Part shown: positions 39,959 to 48,895 of the stretch, piece by piece | How positions within the stretch are numbered: position 1 is the first letter of the stretch | Layout of the letters: every line of letters begins with the position of its first letter | Assembly: GCF_002005105.1 (NCBI RefSeq) | Contig: NZ_MSCV01000007.1 | Span: forward strand, 119,842-183,841 | Reading direction: 5' to 3' | Source: Methylocaldum sp. 14B | GTDB lineage: Bacteria > Pseudomonadota > Gammaproteobacteria > Methylococcales > Methylococcaceae | Length of the DNA: 64,000 nt | Translations under genes and position numbers: made by a program | The notes under the pieces: model-generated | Seen by the model: the letters and a program-made list of their open reading frames with translations, nothing else | Told to the model about the DNA's origin: nothing | Database searches by the model: none

Positions 39959-40066
39959 TCGTAGGATGGGTAGAGCGAAGCGAAACCCATCGATGGTGGG
40001 TTAGCCCCTAGGCTCCGCTCGGGACAGGCCCTTCGACAGGCTCAGGACAGGCTCCGCGTAACCTAC
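39959..40066. repeat. Intergenic repeat of the GTAGGATGGG type
   Basis: Begins CGTAGGATGGGTAGAGCGAA and ends AACCTAC, giving weak terminal inverted arms. Inside are the palindrome CCATCGATGG and the tandem GGGACAGGC / AGGACAGGC around CCTTCGACAGGCTCAGGACA. Such segments are common non-coding repeats in environmental bacterial genomes. A decayed inverted copy may be at 41190-41211. It carries no ORF. Confidence 0.6.
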
Positions 40067-40154
40067 CGATCCGAGGTCGCTCTCCCGGTGATCAGCCGGA
40101 AATTCTGCTTCTTGTGAACGGAAGAATCGAGATATAAGGATGCACGGCAGCGAC

Positions 40155-41057
40155 TCAGAGAAACGTCTGTTCCGAATCCTTACGCAACTCACCCCAAAGG
40201 GCGCCCAGAGGCAGATCGAACAGCGAATAAGCGCGAGGCTTCAAACCGGGCAGCGCACGGGCCGCCGCCAGCATCATTTGAGCGCTCAGGGCGGCCTCGG
40301 AAAGGCGCGCTTCGAACATCAGATACTGGTGTTTGGTTTGACCGGCCGAACCGTGGCGTTGCAGCAGTACGCCGTGCTCGTCCTCGAGCGCCGCCATACT
40401 CTCGACCTGAAATACGGTGGTGATGTCGCCCCCGAACAGCGGGTCAGCGGCAACGGCCGCTTTCACTTCTTCCAGTCTCGCGCCGTCCGCCAATTCGACA
40501 TAGACATAGCGCTCCATCTGCCCGTCGGCGTTCCGGTGTTCCGTCGAAAGCGCCCCCTTAACTCCCGGTACGGAGCCGGCCAGCGTGGTGTGATGCAGGC
40601 TGATGCCGGGCCTATGACTGATGTCGGTGTGTCCTTTCGGCGTGAGCAGAGCGAACAAATCCCGCATCAAGGACAGCGCCCCAGGGTCCCAGCCGGCGCC
40701 CACGACAGCGGGCCGCTCGAAGCGGATCGCCCAGCGATCTATGGCCTGCTTGTGCTCAAGAACAGCCTCGCCATGAAATCTTGCGCACTCGACGACGGGC
40801 AGACCCAGTTGGAGCAAATCGTGTACGCAGCCCCTAACCCACTCCGCTGGGATACAGACCAACACCGCATCGAGACCGGACAATTCGCGGATATGGGAAA
40901 CGACACGAATCCGATCGAAGGGAGCGGGCAGGATCTGCGCCGACTCCGGTCGGCGCACGACACCGGCCAAGACAATCTGTTCGTCGTTCCGTGCCGCTTC
41001 GGCACACGCCAAACCGAGTCTGCCGAAACCGACGATGGCAATGTGCAAACGTCGCAT
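40155..41057 (-). CDS. ddh: Diaminopimelate dehydrogenase-like NADP oxidoreductase
   Basis: 300 residues. The Rossmann start HIAIVGFGRLGLACAEAA, the segment VVGAGWDPGALSLMRDLF (substrate-binding, residues about 118-135) and the GLSxxHT-x-A pattern GISLHHTTLAGSVPGVKGAL match meso-diaminopimelate dehydrogenase. That enzyme would form meso-DAP directly from tetrahydrodipicolinate and ammonia. The C-terminal half is typical of the family. GGAG with good spacing precedes the ATG. Identification as Ddh is likely, though related dehydrogenases exist. Confidence 0.85.
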   Translation of the reverse strand: MRRLHIAIVGFGRLGLACAEAARNDEQIVLAGVVRRPESAQILPAPFDRIRVVSHIRELSGLDAVLVCIPAEWVRGCVHDLLQLGLPVVECARFHGEAVLEHKQAIDRWAIRFERPAVVGAGWDPGALSLMRDLFALLTPKGHTDISHRPGISLHHTTLAGSVPGVKGALSTEHRNADGQMERYVYVELADGARLEEVKAAVAADPLFGGDITTVFQVESMAALEDEHGVLLQRHGSAGQTKHQYLMFEARLSEAALSAQMMLAAARALPGLKPRAYSLFDLPLGALWGELRKDSEQTFL

Positions 41058-41247
41058 GGTTCACTCCCTGAATGATCAAAACCGTCAATCGGCACGGTGC
41101 CGTTCCAGGATACAAGGGGGATCGCTCTCGCCGCCGGCGTCTCTTGGAGGGTATGTGGGAAGCCTCGCGGGCAGCCCAAGAGCGTGCCCGTCCTAGGCTC
41201 AGTCGAAAGGGCCTCTATGGGACGCGAGTAGCTTCTCGCATAACCTC

Positions 41248-41982
41248 TTAGCGCGGCTTTCCGATGGGCACCAAATATAGGATCTTCTCCTCCGCTGGAA
41301 GGTCCAGAACTTGCGCCGACCACTCGTCATCGAATGCCCCGACCGGCGTACCGCCAAGTCCCAGGGCTACCGCCTGAAGCAAAACGTTCTGCGCCGCATG
41401 CCCGGCTTCCGCATGGACGTAGGCGCGGCCGCGGGAGCCGTACTTCGCGGTCGTTCGCTCCTCCACGGCAGCGAATACCAGGATTGCCGCGCTGTCTTTC
41501 AGCCAATCCTGATGCATTGCCGCGGCGGCGAGATCGGCCCGAAAATCGCCGCGACGGATCACCTCCAGCCGGTGCCGTTGAGGGAGATACCGGTAAATGC
41601 CTGCCGGCAGATTGAGAACGTCGCCGCCCACTAGGTACAGCTCCAACGGATAAAGCGCACCGGCCGAAGGGGCGGTGCGGAGCTGATCGTCGTGGGTGAT
41701 TCCCTGAGCGGCCCATAAGAGCTGAGATACGTCTTCCAACGACATCGGCGTCCCGAGAAACTCCCTAACCGAATCGCGCCTGTGCAAGGCCTCTTCCAAT
41801 GACATGGAACCCGCGGTATGCGGCGCGGGCAGAACAATGATCTCGGCGGCTATCACGCGGTGTCTCCCGGTATCGACCGATCTCGCGGAGAGTAAAGACG
41901 CATAGGCCGTAAGAGCACTTGCCAAGATAATTCGAAGCACGAAAAACCGGGGGGCGCAGCGTCCGTAGAAAGCCTTCCGCAT
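41248..41982 (-). CDS. SagB/ThcOx-family nitroreductase-like oxidoreductase
   Basis: 244 residues. The nitroreductase-fold markers RRDSVREFLGTPMSLEDVSQLL, RTAPSAGALYPLELYLVG and GHAAQNVLLQAVALGLGGTP belong to the SagB/ThcOx group, FMN-dependent dehydrogenases known from azole-forming peptide clusters but also found alone. An N-terminal hydrophobic segment (residues 13-33) suggests export or anchoring. AAAGGAGA precedes the ATG. No cyclodehydratase or precursor peptide is near. Confidence 0.9.
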   Translation of the reverse strand: MRKAFYGRCAPRFFVLRIILASALTAYASLLSARSVDTGRHRVIAAEIIVLPAPHTAGSMSLEEALHRRDSVREFLGTPMSLEDVSQLLWAAQGITHDDQLRTAPSAGALYPLELYLVGGDVLNLPAGIYRYLPQRHRLEVIRRGDFRADLAAAAMHQDWLKDSAAILVFAAVEERTTAKYGSRGRAYVHAEAGHAAQNVLLQAVALGLGGTPVGAFDDEWSAQVLDLPAEEKILYLVPIGKPR

Positions 41983-42458
41983 CGTCTATCTCCTTTACTA
42001 GAACAATAACCGGCTTTTCGGTCGAAGCCCAAGAATCCGAACAGGTTACAGCCATGCCCGAACACCGGGACAACGACAATCCAGTCGTACATGCCGGCTT
42101 CCTACAAGGATACGCTTTAATCTTTGATAGACCATAGTGCGCAGCCTTCGTTTGCGAAAAAATCTTGAAGTCCGCGAATCGTCGACCAACTGCCGTCGGC
42201 ACGAGGCTCACGAGAGCGGTGGTCCAGGCGGAACTAGGCCACGGGCTGTCCGATCGAATATTTCGATGACGGTCGAAATTGGCTCAGGGCCGAGTCGCCT
42301 GGTTGTTCAAGTTCGATGGCCGACGCGATTAGTGCTTTCCGGTGCTCGTTATGTCCAACGTTCTCCCGGGGCACACTCGACGATGCGCTTACCGGGCGTT
42401 GCTCGTCGGCCTCGAAGCGCAATGATCTGACAATCGGCGTTGGATGACGAGGAAACCC
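41983..42458. other. Gene-free stretch
   Basis: 476 bases between divergent SagB-type and Spy-like genes. ORFs here have atypical, Arg/Ser-rich translations and I do not accept them. Promoters in both directions are expected; no hairpin or repeat seen. Confidence 0.5.
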
Positions 42459-42959
42459 ATGAAAAAGCTCTCCGCTTTGTTGACGGCATCGGTTTTTGCA
42501 TTAACCGCATGGGGATTGCCGGCAGCCGCGAAGACGCCCGCAACCGAAAGCCAGCCGCGCGCCATGGACAGCGCGCATGGCGTCAAGCTGCGCAAGCTAT
42601 TGGAAAGCTTGCAAGAAGGCGGATTGCGGGCGCATGAAAGCTATGAAAACGTGATGCTTCGCCACGTCAACGAGCTCAAGCTCTCCGACGAACAAATCGG
42701 CAAGATCGTGCGGATACACCAAGACAATCAGCAAAAGATCAAGGAAATCGGCAAGAAACTTCGTGAAACCCAACGATCGGCCTATCGGCTCTTTCTGAAC
42801 CCGGCGAGCGACGAGGCGGCTATCCGCATTGCGGCAAAAAATCACTCGGCGGCTTTCGACGCATTGGTGAACACGGCTTTGAGTTCCCGCGCGGCGATCA
42901 ATGCCGTATTGACTCCGGAGCAACTTAATCAATTGAAATCGCTTGGGGCTGAACCGTAG
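42459..42959 (+). CDS. Spy/CpxP-like periplasmic protein
   Basis: 166 residues from ATG 42459, chosen for GAGGAA four bases upstream. A signal peptide (MKKLSALLTASVFALTAWGLPAAA) leads into a helical mature protein with the LTXXQ-type motif LTPEQLNQLKSLG at the C-terminus and LKLSDEQIGKIVRIHQ earlier, as in Spy/CpxP/CnrX relatives. Such proteins are chaperones or metal/stress sensors in the periplasm; this one is assigned by pattern only. Confidence 0.8.
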   Translation: MKKLSALLTASVFALTAWGLPAAAKTPATESQPRAMDSAHGVKLRKLLESLQEGGLRAHESYENVMLRHVNELKLSDEQIGKIVRIHQDNQQKIKEIGKKLRETQRSAYRLFLNPASDEAAIRIAAKNHSAAFDALVNTALSSRAAINAVLTPEQLNQLKSLGAEP

Positions 42960-42970
42960 CATCGATCCCC

Positions 42971-43141
42971 ATGCTCAAGAGTCCGACCATTCGCAGGCGT
43001 ATATCTTTGGGTTTACTGGCAACCGGGGGAGTGCTGTTTCTGCTTGCTCCGGAGAACGCCTGGATTGGCCTGGTTTTTCTAGGATTCGGGGTATTGCTGG
43101 AAACCCTCGGGTTCTTGTTGGGACATTCCGGGCACTCATGA
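42971..43141 (+). CDS. 56-residue membrane hairpin protein
   Basis: A short ORF beginning ATG at 42971, 11 bases after the Spy-like gene. The translation has a basic N-terminus (MLKSPTIRRR) and two hydrophobic segments, SLGLLATGGVLFLLAPE and WIGLVFLGFGVLLETLGFLL, with a short turn. It would be a two-helix inner-membrane hairpin. Too short for family recognition. Codon use is plausible and it is on the same strand as its neighbour. Confidence 0.55.
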   Translation: MLKSPTIRRRISLGLLATGGVLFLLAPENAWIGLVFLGFGVLLETLGFLLGHSGHS

Positions 43142-43475
43142 ACAGTGCCGGAGACATCGGACTTGTGGACCGGCACCGTTCAAGACGTGGTTGACGCGCT
43201 GCACGGAATGCGTCCATGCGGCATGCCACTATCGACGGCAAGTCGATTACCCCCCCGACTGGACACGGAAAAATTCAAATCATAAAGTGGCTCGGTGTCG
43301 CGGCGGATATCGACGAGCCAAAAGGACTCGGATTGCCGTTCGTAGGATTGATAAGGGAGCCGCCGCATAGTAGCTCGGAAGGCCATTACCACGGAGACTA
43401 CTCCCCACAAAGCGAACGAAGTTCGCATAACCGGGGTCTCAGTCGCAGCAAAACCCGCTTTTCACCGGAGCAGCA
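43142..43475. other. Gene-free stretch with hairpin
   Basis: 334 bases before the dioxygenase-like gene. The stem GCGAAC-gaa-GTTCGC at 43412-43426 lies 49 bases upstream of the start codon; its role is unknown. No ORF accepted. Confidence 0.4.
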
Positions 43476-44636
43476 ATGATCACCGACACACACGGGCAGT
43501 ACGACAGACTCGGCCCGGGAGCCTCGCAGACCGGAGCAAGCGAACTGTTGAAATCCCATTATGCTGAGCGCGGCTTTCTACCAGAACAGGACCCCCTCAC
43601 GGCCTTCCCTTACGATTCCCGCTACGCCGTAATCGACGAGGTCGGCCGTGATTTGCCGAGCCTTCTGCATGACGTAGGATTTCGCGCTTATGCGCGGGAG
43701 CTCGATATCCCGAGCTGGGAGGAACCGGTCACTGCCGAAACACTGCCGCAGCTTCGGCTGTACTACCTACGGATCGGTTTTCTCGCCTCCGCTTATGTCA
43801 ATCAGGTCGGGATGGAACCGGCGCGAATGCTGCCGCGCAACATCGCCGTACCGCTGGCAAAAGCCTGCCTGCTGTTGGGGCGTCCGCCGATTTTGAGCTA
43901 CGACGGCTATGCCTTGTATAACTGGAAGCGCTTCCGCAAAGACCAGCCGATTCGATTGGGGAACATCGACACGATCCAGAATTTCGTTCACATGTACGAT
44001 GAACACTGGTTCATTCTGGTACATGTGGAAATCGAGGCGATTGCCGCAGACATTCTGGCGGCCATTGCTTCGGTCAAACGGAAATTCGCCGTCGATCCGG
44101 ATTCCGACATCGGCACCGAACTGTGGCAAATCGAAAGTGCAGTGCGACGCCAAGTCGAAGTGCTCAAACGGATACCCGAGAAAATGGATGCACGCCTGTA
44201 TTACAAGACTTTTAGGCCGTATATCCGATTTTTCGACGGCGTGACTTATGAGTGCGTGGACCAAGCGCCTATCCGATTCCGCGGCGAGACCGGCGCGCAG
44301 AGCAGTATCATGCCGACTTTGGTTGCGTTCCTGAAGATTCCGCACCAGCGTTCGGCTTTGACCGATCATTTGGCCGACATGCGGAACTACATGCCTATCG
44401 AACATCGCCGGCTCATCGAGGAGGTCGAGGCCATGCCGAACGTCCGACACCCCCGCTACAAAGAATCTTTTAATGCCATACTCGAGGCGATTGCCTCTTT
44501 CCGCCGTGTCCATTACGGCTGGGCGCAGGAATATATCAATCGCTGGACCGGCGACCCGAGGGGAACCGGCGGAACCCCGTATATGGAATGGCTCCGGCAA
44601 ATGATTTTGGAGACCGAAGCCTATCAGCAAAGGTAG
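43476..44636 (+). CDS. Indoleamine 2,3-dioxygenase-like haem protein
   Basis: 386 residues. The IDO family is recognisable by PILSYDGYALYNWKRF, FRGETGAQSSIMPTL (compare FAGGSAGQSS), MRNYMPIEHRRL, SFRRVHYGWAQEYI (His at the proximal haem-ligand position) and DPRGTGGTPYMEWL. In the distal pocket, positions matching Phe226-Phe227-Arg231 of human IDO1 read Tyr-Tyr-Arg (LYYKTFRPYI). It would cleave an indole ring of tryptophan or a related indole. GGAG five bases before ATG. No kynurenine pathway genes are adjacent. Confidence 0.85.
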   Translation: MITDTHGQYDRLGPGASQTGASELLKSHYAERGFLPEQDPLTAFPYDSRYAVIDEVGRDLPSLLHDVGFRAYARELDIPSWEEPVTAETLPQLRLYYLRIGFLASAYVNQVGMEPARMLPRNIAVPLAKACLLLGRPPILSYDGYALYNWKRFRKDQPIRLGNIDTIQNFVHMYDEHWFILVHVEIEAIAADILAAIASVKRKFAVDPDSDIGTELWQIESAVRRQVEVLKRIPEKMDARLYYKTFRPYIRFFDGVTYECVDQAPIRFRGETGAQSSIMPTLVAFLKIPHQRSALTDHLADMRNYMPIEHRRLIEEVEAMPNVRHPRYKESFNAILEAIASFRRVHYGWAQEYINRWTGDPRGTGGTPYMEWLRQMILETEAYQQR

Positions 44637-45088
44637 ACCGTCCCTGGTCCGGTTTGGTGCGACACCTGATGCACCAAGATCCTCGGCTTATATCTTCTCG
44701 ATAAATTGTTTCCGGCTGATGACAAGCTGCGGACGGCCTGTACCACCTGCCGAACTTCAGGCAGTGAAAACAGAGCGGCGTTCACATCGGCGAAAGCGCA
44801 GCTATCGGCGAGCCCCGCGTTTAGGACAAACTCAAAGAAACTTCCACCAAATATCGCGTAAGGCTCTAAAATCATGGAAACCAGGACGGGTTTGAATAGG
44901 TCAAACCGCGATGAATAACCACACCCCGGTACCGAGACGCGCAGTGCTCCCGCGAATGTATCCCGATAGCAACTCATTCTCGGCGGTCTTTAATGGTCCA
45001 TCGGTCTCCGATTGCGTCGATGCCATAAGGAGACACTAACGTTCAGGGAGCGGAAGAAGTAAACTCCGCCGTCCCAGCGTGCAGCATC
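44637..45088. other. Gene-free stretch
   Basis: 452 bases between the dioxygenase-like and hybrid kinase genes. A minus-strand ORF at 44624-44977 overlaps the dioxygenase end and lacks supporting features. No repeat or RNA gene seen. Confidence 0.45.
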
Positions 45089-47602
45089 ATGAAACAGATC
45101 AATCCCTGCTCTTTTGAAACTCTCTGGGATCGCGCGAAGCCCAAGCCGAGCGAAGCAATATCGCCCGAGAATCAAACGCTGTGCCAGGCTCTTTTCGAAG
45201 CCTTGCCGGATGCTATCGCGGTCGTCGATTCTCAAGGCCGCATCCGGCAAATCAACGCGGAGCTGGAGCGATTGTTCGGCTACGATCGAGAAGATTTACT
45301 GGGTCGACCAATCGAGAGCTTGATTCCGGAGCGCTATAGAGCACGTCATATCGATCACCGGCAGCACTACCGCGCAGCGCCTTATCGGCTCAAGATGAGC
45401 CAGCGCCCCGAACTCTACGGCCTGCGACGGGACGGCAGCGAGTTTCCCGTGGACGTCCATCTGGCGCCCATCAAGGCGGAGGAAGGTACCTTAACCATAA
45501 GCGTCATACGCGATATCACTCCCCACAAGACTGCCGAGGCCGAAATCCAGGAGCACGCGCACCGCAAGGCTATTCTCGCCGATCTGAGCCAATCGGCCCT
45601 GGCCGGCACCAGTCTTGATCGGCTGATGAAGCACGCCGTGGAACAGATCGCCCAGTGTCTCGACATCGAGTACACGAAAATCCTGGAGCTTCTTCCCGAT
45701 GGTCGGGCCTTACGATTGAAGGCGGGTGTGGGCTGGCGAGAAGGATTGGTTGGAGAAGCAACGGTCAGCGCCGGTTTGGAGTCTCAAGCAGGTTACACGC
45801 TGCTAATCTCCAAACCGGCCGACGAGAGCACCCTGATCGCCGGCGAACCGGTCATCGTCGACGACCTTCGCAGCGAGACGCGCTTCAGCGGTCCGCCTCT
45901 GCTCTTCGAGCACGGCGTCGTGAGTGGCATGAGCATCACCATTCCCGGGTATGCGCGGCCCTACGGCGTGTTGGGCGTGCATACCAAAAAGCACCGCGCT
46001 TTTACCGAGGATGATGCCCAATTCCTGCGCGCCGTTGCCTATACGCTGGCTTTGGCCATCGAGCGCCGGCAAACCGAAGAGGCCTTGCGCGAAAGCGAAA
46101 TGCGCGCCCGGCGCTTGGTGGAAGCCAATATCATCGGAGTGTTTGAGGGAATCGAAGACCAGATCTGCAATGCCAACCAGATCTTCCTCGATATGTTGGG
46201 TTACAGCCGTGAGGATCTGCAGGCGGGAAGATTACGCTGGCCGGAGATGACGCCGCCCGAATACCAAGCCTTGGATGAAGCGGCCCGGAACCAGTTATTG
46301 GATCACGGCGCGATCACGCCTTTCGAGAAAGAATTCATCCGTAAGAACGGCACTCGGGTGCCGATCCTGATCTGCGCCACTGCGCTGGAACGCTCACCGT
46401 TCACCTGGATCGCGTTCATCGTCGATTTAAGCGAGTACAAGCGGCTGGAAGACTCGTTGCGGCGCCGAGCGGCCGAGCTTGCCGATGCTGACCGCCGCAA
46501 AGACGAATTCCTGGCGATGCTGGCCCATGAGCTTCGGAATCCTCTGGCGCCGATCCGTAACGCCGTCCATATCCTGCATCGCCAAGTGCCGCTACTGCCC
46601 GAGAGTCAACGGCCGCTCGAAATGATCGAGAGGCAGACCCAGCACCTGGCTCGGCTGGTGGACGACCTTCTCGATGTTTCAAGGGTCACGCGCGGCAAAA
46701 TCAACCTGCACAAACTGCCCGTGGATCTCGTGGCCTTAACCGCTCGGGTCGTGGAAAACCACCGGCCCAGCGCATCGGCGCATCAGCATACCGTCACGCT
46801 GACTCTGCCGCCCTGTCCTCTTTATGTCGAGGGCGATGATGTTCGATTAACGCAGGTACTCGACAATCTTCTCAATAACGCCAACAAGTACACTCCGGAC
46901 GGCGGACACATCTGGGTGACCGTCAAGGACCGGAAGGACGAAGTCCTCGTCTCGATTCGAGACAGCGGTATCGGAATTGCCGAGAACGATCTGTCCGAAG
47001 TCTTCGACCTCTTCGCCCAAGTCGATCCGGGGATCGACCGTGCCCGCGGAGGATTGGGCATCGGGCTCTCACTGGTCAAACGGCTGGTGGAAATGCACGG
47101 GGGCTATGTCGAAGCGCGCAGCGACGGACCTGGAAAAGGCAGCGAGTTCATTATCTACCTCCCGCTTTTGTCTGCAAAAACCGAGCTGGTTTCCCACTCT
47201 TGGAGCGCTCTACCGGCGTCCGAAGCACCGCCCGTGCTACGGGTTCTGGTGGTGGACGACAATTACGACGCGGCGGAATCGATGGCCCTGCTGGTGAAGC
47301 TGTGGGGACATGAAACACGCATCGTCCATGACGGCCGGTCCGCAGTGGATATATGCCAGACGTATAAGCCGGATGTGGTTTTGCTCGATCTCGGTTTGCC
47401 GGGAATGAGCGGCTATGAAGTCGCTCAGCACTTACGAAAGGAATACGGAGACTCGATGACGCTTTTCGCCCTGACGGGGTACGGACAAGCCGAAGACCGA
47501 CAGCGAAGCGCAGCGGCCGGTTTCAATCATCATCTGGTCAAGCCGATCGACCCCGGTATCCTCAAGACCTTGCTCGCCTCACGCGAGGTAAGGCCAGCCT
47601 AA
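45089..47602 (+). CDS. PAS-GAF-PAS hybrid histidine kinase with receiver
   Basis: 837 residues. In order: PAS (about 30-145; LFEALPDAIAVVDSQGRI), GAF (about 160-325; HAVEQIAQCLDIEYTKILEL), PAS (about 335-455), HisKA with DEFLAMLAHELRNPLAP (His about 476), HATPase_c with NLLNNANKYTPDGG, DSGIGI and GLGIGLSLVKRL, and a C-terminal receiver (VLVVDDNYDAAESMALL; phospho-acceptor in VVLLDLGLPGMSG). No membrane segment, so a cytosolic sensor. No response regulator gene is adjacent. Confidence 0.95.
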   Translation: MKQINPCSFETLWDRAKPKPSEAISPENQTLCQALFEALPDAIAVVDSQGRIRQINAELERLFGYDREDLLGRPIESLIPERYRARHIDHRQHYRAAPYRLKMSQRPELYGLRRDGSEFPVDVHLAPIKAEEGTLTISVIRDITPHKTAEAEIQEHAHRKAILADLSQSALAGTSLDRLMKHAVEQIAQCLDIEYTKILELLPDGRALRLKAGVGWREGLVGEATVSAGLESQAGYTLLISKPADESTLIAGEPVIVDDLRSETRFSGPPLLFEHGVVSGMSITIPGYARPYGVLGVHTKKHRAFTEDDAQFLRAVAYTLALAIERRQTEEALRESEMRARRLVEANIIGVFEGIEDQICNANQIFLDMLGYSREDLQAGRLRWPEMTPPEYQALDEAARNQLLDHGAITPFEKEFIRKNGTRVPILICATALERSPFTWIAFIVDLSEYKRLEDSLRRRAAELADADRRKDEFLAMLAHELRNPLAPIRNAVHILHRQVPLLPESQRPLEMIERQTQHLARLVDDLLDVSRVTRGKINLHKLPVDLVALTARVVENHRPSASAHQHTVTLTLPPCPLYVEGDDVRLTQVLDNLLNNANKYTPDGGHIWVTVKDRKDEVLVSIRDSGIGIAENDLSEVFDLFAQVDPGIDRARGGLGIGLSLVKRLVEMHGGYVEARSDGPGKGSEFIIYLPLLSAKTELVSHSWSALPASEAPPVLRVLVVDDNYDAAESMALLVKLWGHETRIVHDGRSAVDICQTYKPDVVLLDLGLPGMSGYEVAQHLRKEYGDSMTLFALTGYGQAEDRQRSAAAGFNHHLVKPIDPGILKTLLASREVRPA

Positions 47603-47665
47603 AGCCAGGGCATCGTCGCGGCACGGTGTTGCCCATCGAGACGGTGCATCCTCAGCCGAGTGCCC

Positions 47666-48895
47666 TCAATGGCGAAGCTGCTTCTCCCACTTCGACAGAA
47701 CCGTCGCGGCCACTGCATTGCCCAGAACATTGGTGGCGGAACGTCCCATGTCCAGGAAATGGTCGATAGGCAAGAGCAGTAGCAGCCCCGCTTCCGGGAT
47801 ATCGAACATCGATAGTGCGCCGGTAATGATGACCAGTGACGCCCGCGGCACGGCCGCGATGCCTTTGCTGGTAAGCATCAGCGTAAGCAGCATGATGATT
47901 TGCTGGTGAAGCGATAAATCGATGCCGTACGCCTGGGCGATGAACAAGGTCGCGAAGGTCATGTACATCATCGAGCCATCCAGATTGAAGGAATAACCCA
48001 AGGGAAGCACGAAACTGGCAATGCGGTTGGGACAACCGAACCGCTCCAGTTCCTGCAGCGTCTTCGGAAATGCGGCCTCGCTGCTGGCCGTACTGAAAGC
48101 CAGCAAGAACGGTCCGCCAAGCCGCGAAAGCAAGTTTTTTATCCGCGTCCCAATCACCAGAAATCCCACGCAAATCAGCATTCCCCAGAGCAGTACCAGC
48201 GCCAGATAGAACTCGATCATCAGCGTACCGTAGGTTGAGATAATACCTGTTCCCTTCTGGGCAATAATCCCCGCGGCCGCCCCGAACACGGCCAATGGCG
48301 CCAACAGCATGACGTAGCCGGTCACCCGCAGCATCACGTGCCCCAGGGCATCCAGCGCGGCGATAATGGGTTCGCCCCGATCTCCAGTTGTTGCCGCCGC
48401 CACCCCAAAAAACGATGCGAACACGACGATTTGCAAGATCTCGTTGTTCCCCATGGCTTCCACTACATTTTGCGGAATCACGTGGTGGAGGAGCGTCTTC
48501 AGGTCAAAGTGGTTTGCAGGCAGAGCAGCATGTACGGCGTCCTGAGAGACAGGCAGATGGAGCTGAACGCCCGGTTGTGCCAGATTGACCAGGACCATGC
48601 CGAGCGAGAGCGAAGCGAGGCTCGCAACGAAGAAATAGAACAGGGCTTTTCCGCCCAGTCGACCGATCGCCTTGACATCGCCCAGCTTGGCGATTCCGAC
48701 CACCAGAGTCGAGAACACGAGCGGGGCGATGATCGCTTTGATGAGGCGCATGAAAACCTCGGTCAAGAGCGAAACATTACTGACGAACGTTTTGATTTCG
48801 TCCGGATCGGGAACGAAACGGCGGACCAGTTCTCCGCAGGCCACACCCAGCACGAGAGCGGCAAGAATGGAGATCGTCAGAATATTTTTTGGCAT
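47666..48895 (-). CDS. Dicarboxylate/amino acid:cation symporter (DAACS)
   Basis: 409 residues with about eight membrane helices and two re-entrant regions. The Ser-rich loop FSTASSEAAFPKTL, the PLGYSFNLDGSMMYMTF motif and DHFLDMGRSATNVLGNAVAA are the family fingerprints of GltP/DctA transporters. It would take up C4-dicarboxylates or glutamate with Na+ or H+; the substrate cannot be decided. It converges with the hybrid kinase gene. Confidence 0.95.
   Translation of the reverse strand: MPKNILTISILAALVLGVACGELVRRFVPDPDEIKTFVSNVSLLTEVFMRLIKAIIAPLVFSTLVVGIAKLGDVKAIGRLGGKALFYFFVASLASLSLGMVLVNLAQPGVQLHLPVSQDAVHAALPANHFDLKTLLHHVIPQNVVEAMGNNEILQIVVFASFFGVAAATTGDRGEPIIAALDALGHVMLRVTGYVMLLAPLAVFGAAAGIIAQKGTGIISTYGTLMIEFYLALVLLWGMLICVGFLVIGTRIKNLLSRLGGPFLLAFSTASSEAAFPKTLQELERFGCPNRIASFVLPLGYSFNLDGSMMYMTFATLFIAQAYGIDLSLHQQIIMLLTLMLTSKGIAAVPRASLVIITGALSMFDIPEAGLLLLLPIDHFLDMGRSATNVLGNAVAATVLSKWEKQLRH

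Noticed and set aside
41248..41982. Azole-peptide biosynthesis cluster suggested by the SagB-type gene
   Set aside because: No cyclodehydratase, YcaO or precursor peptide gene is near.
42137..42430. Plus-strand ORF of 97 residues
   Set aside because: Composition (Arg/Ser/Pro-rich) looks like a shadow frame of non-coding sequence.
44624..44977. Minus-strand ORF of 117 residues
   Set aside because: Overlaps the dioxygenase-like gene end, has no ribosome-binding site and no recognisable domain.
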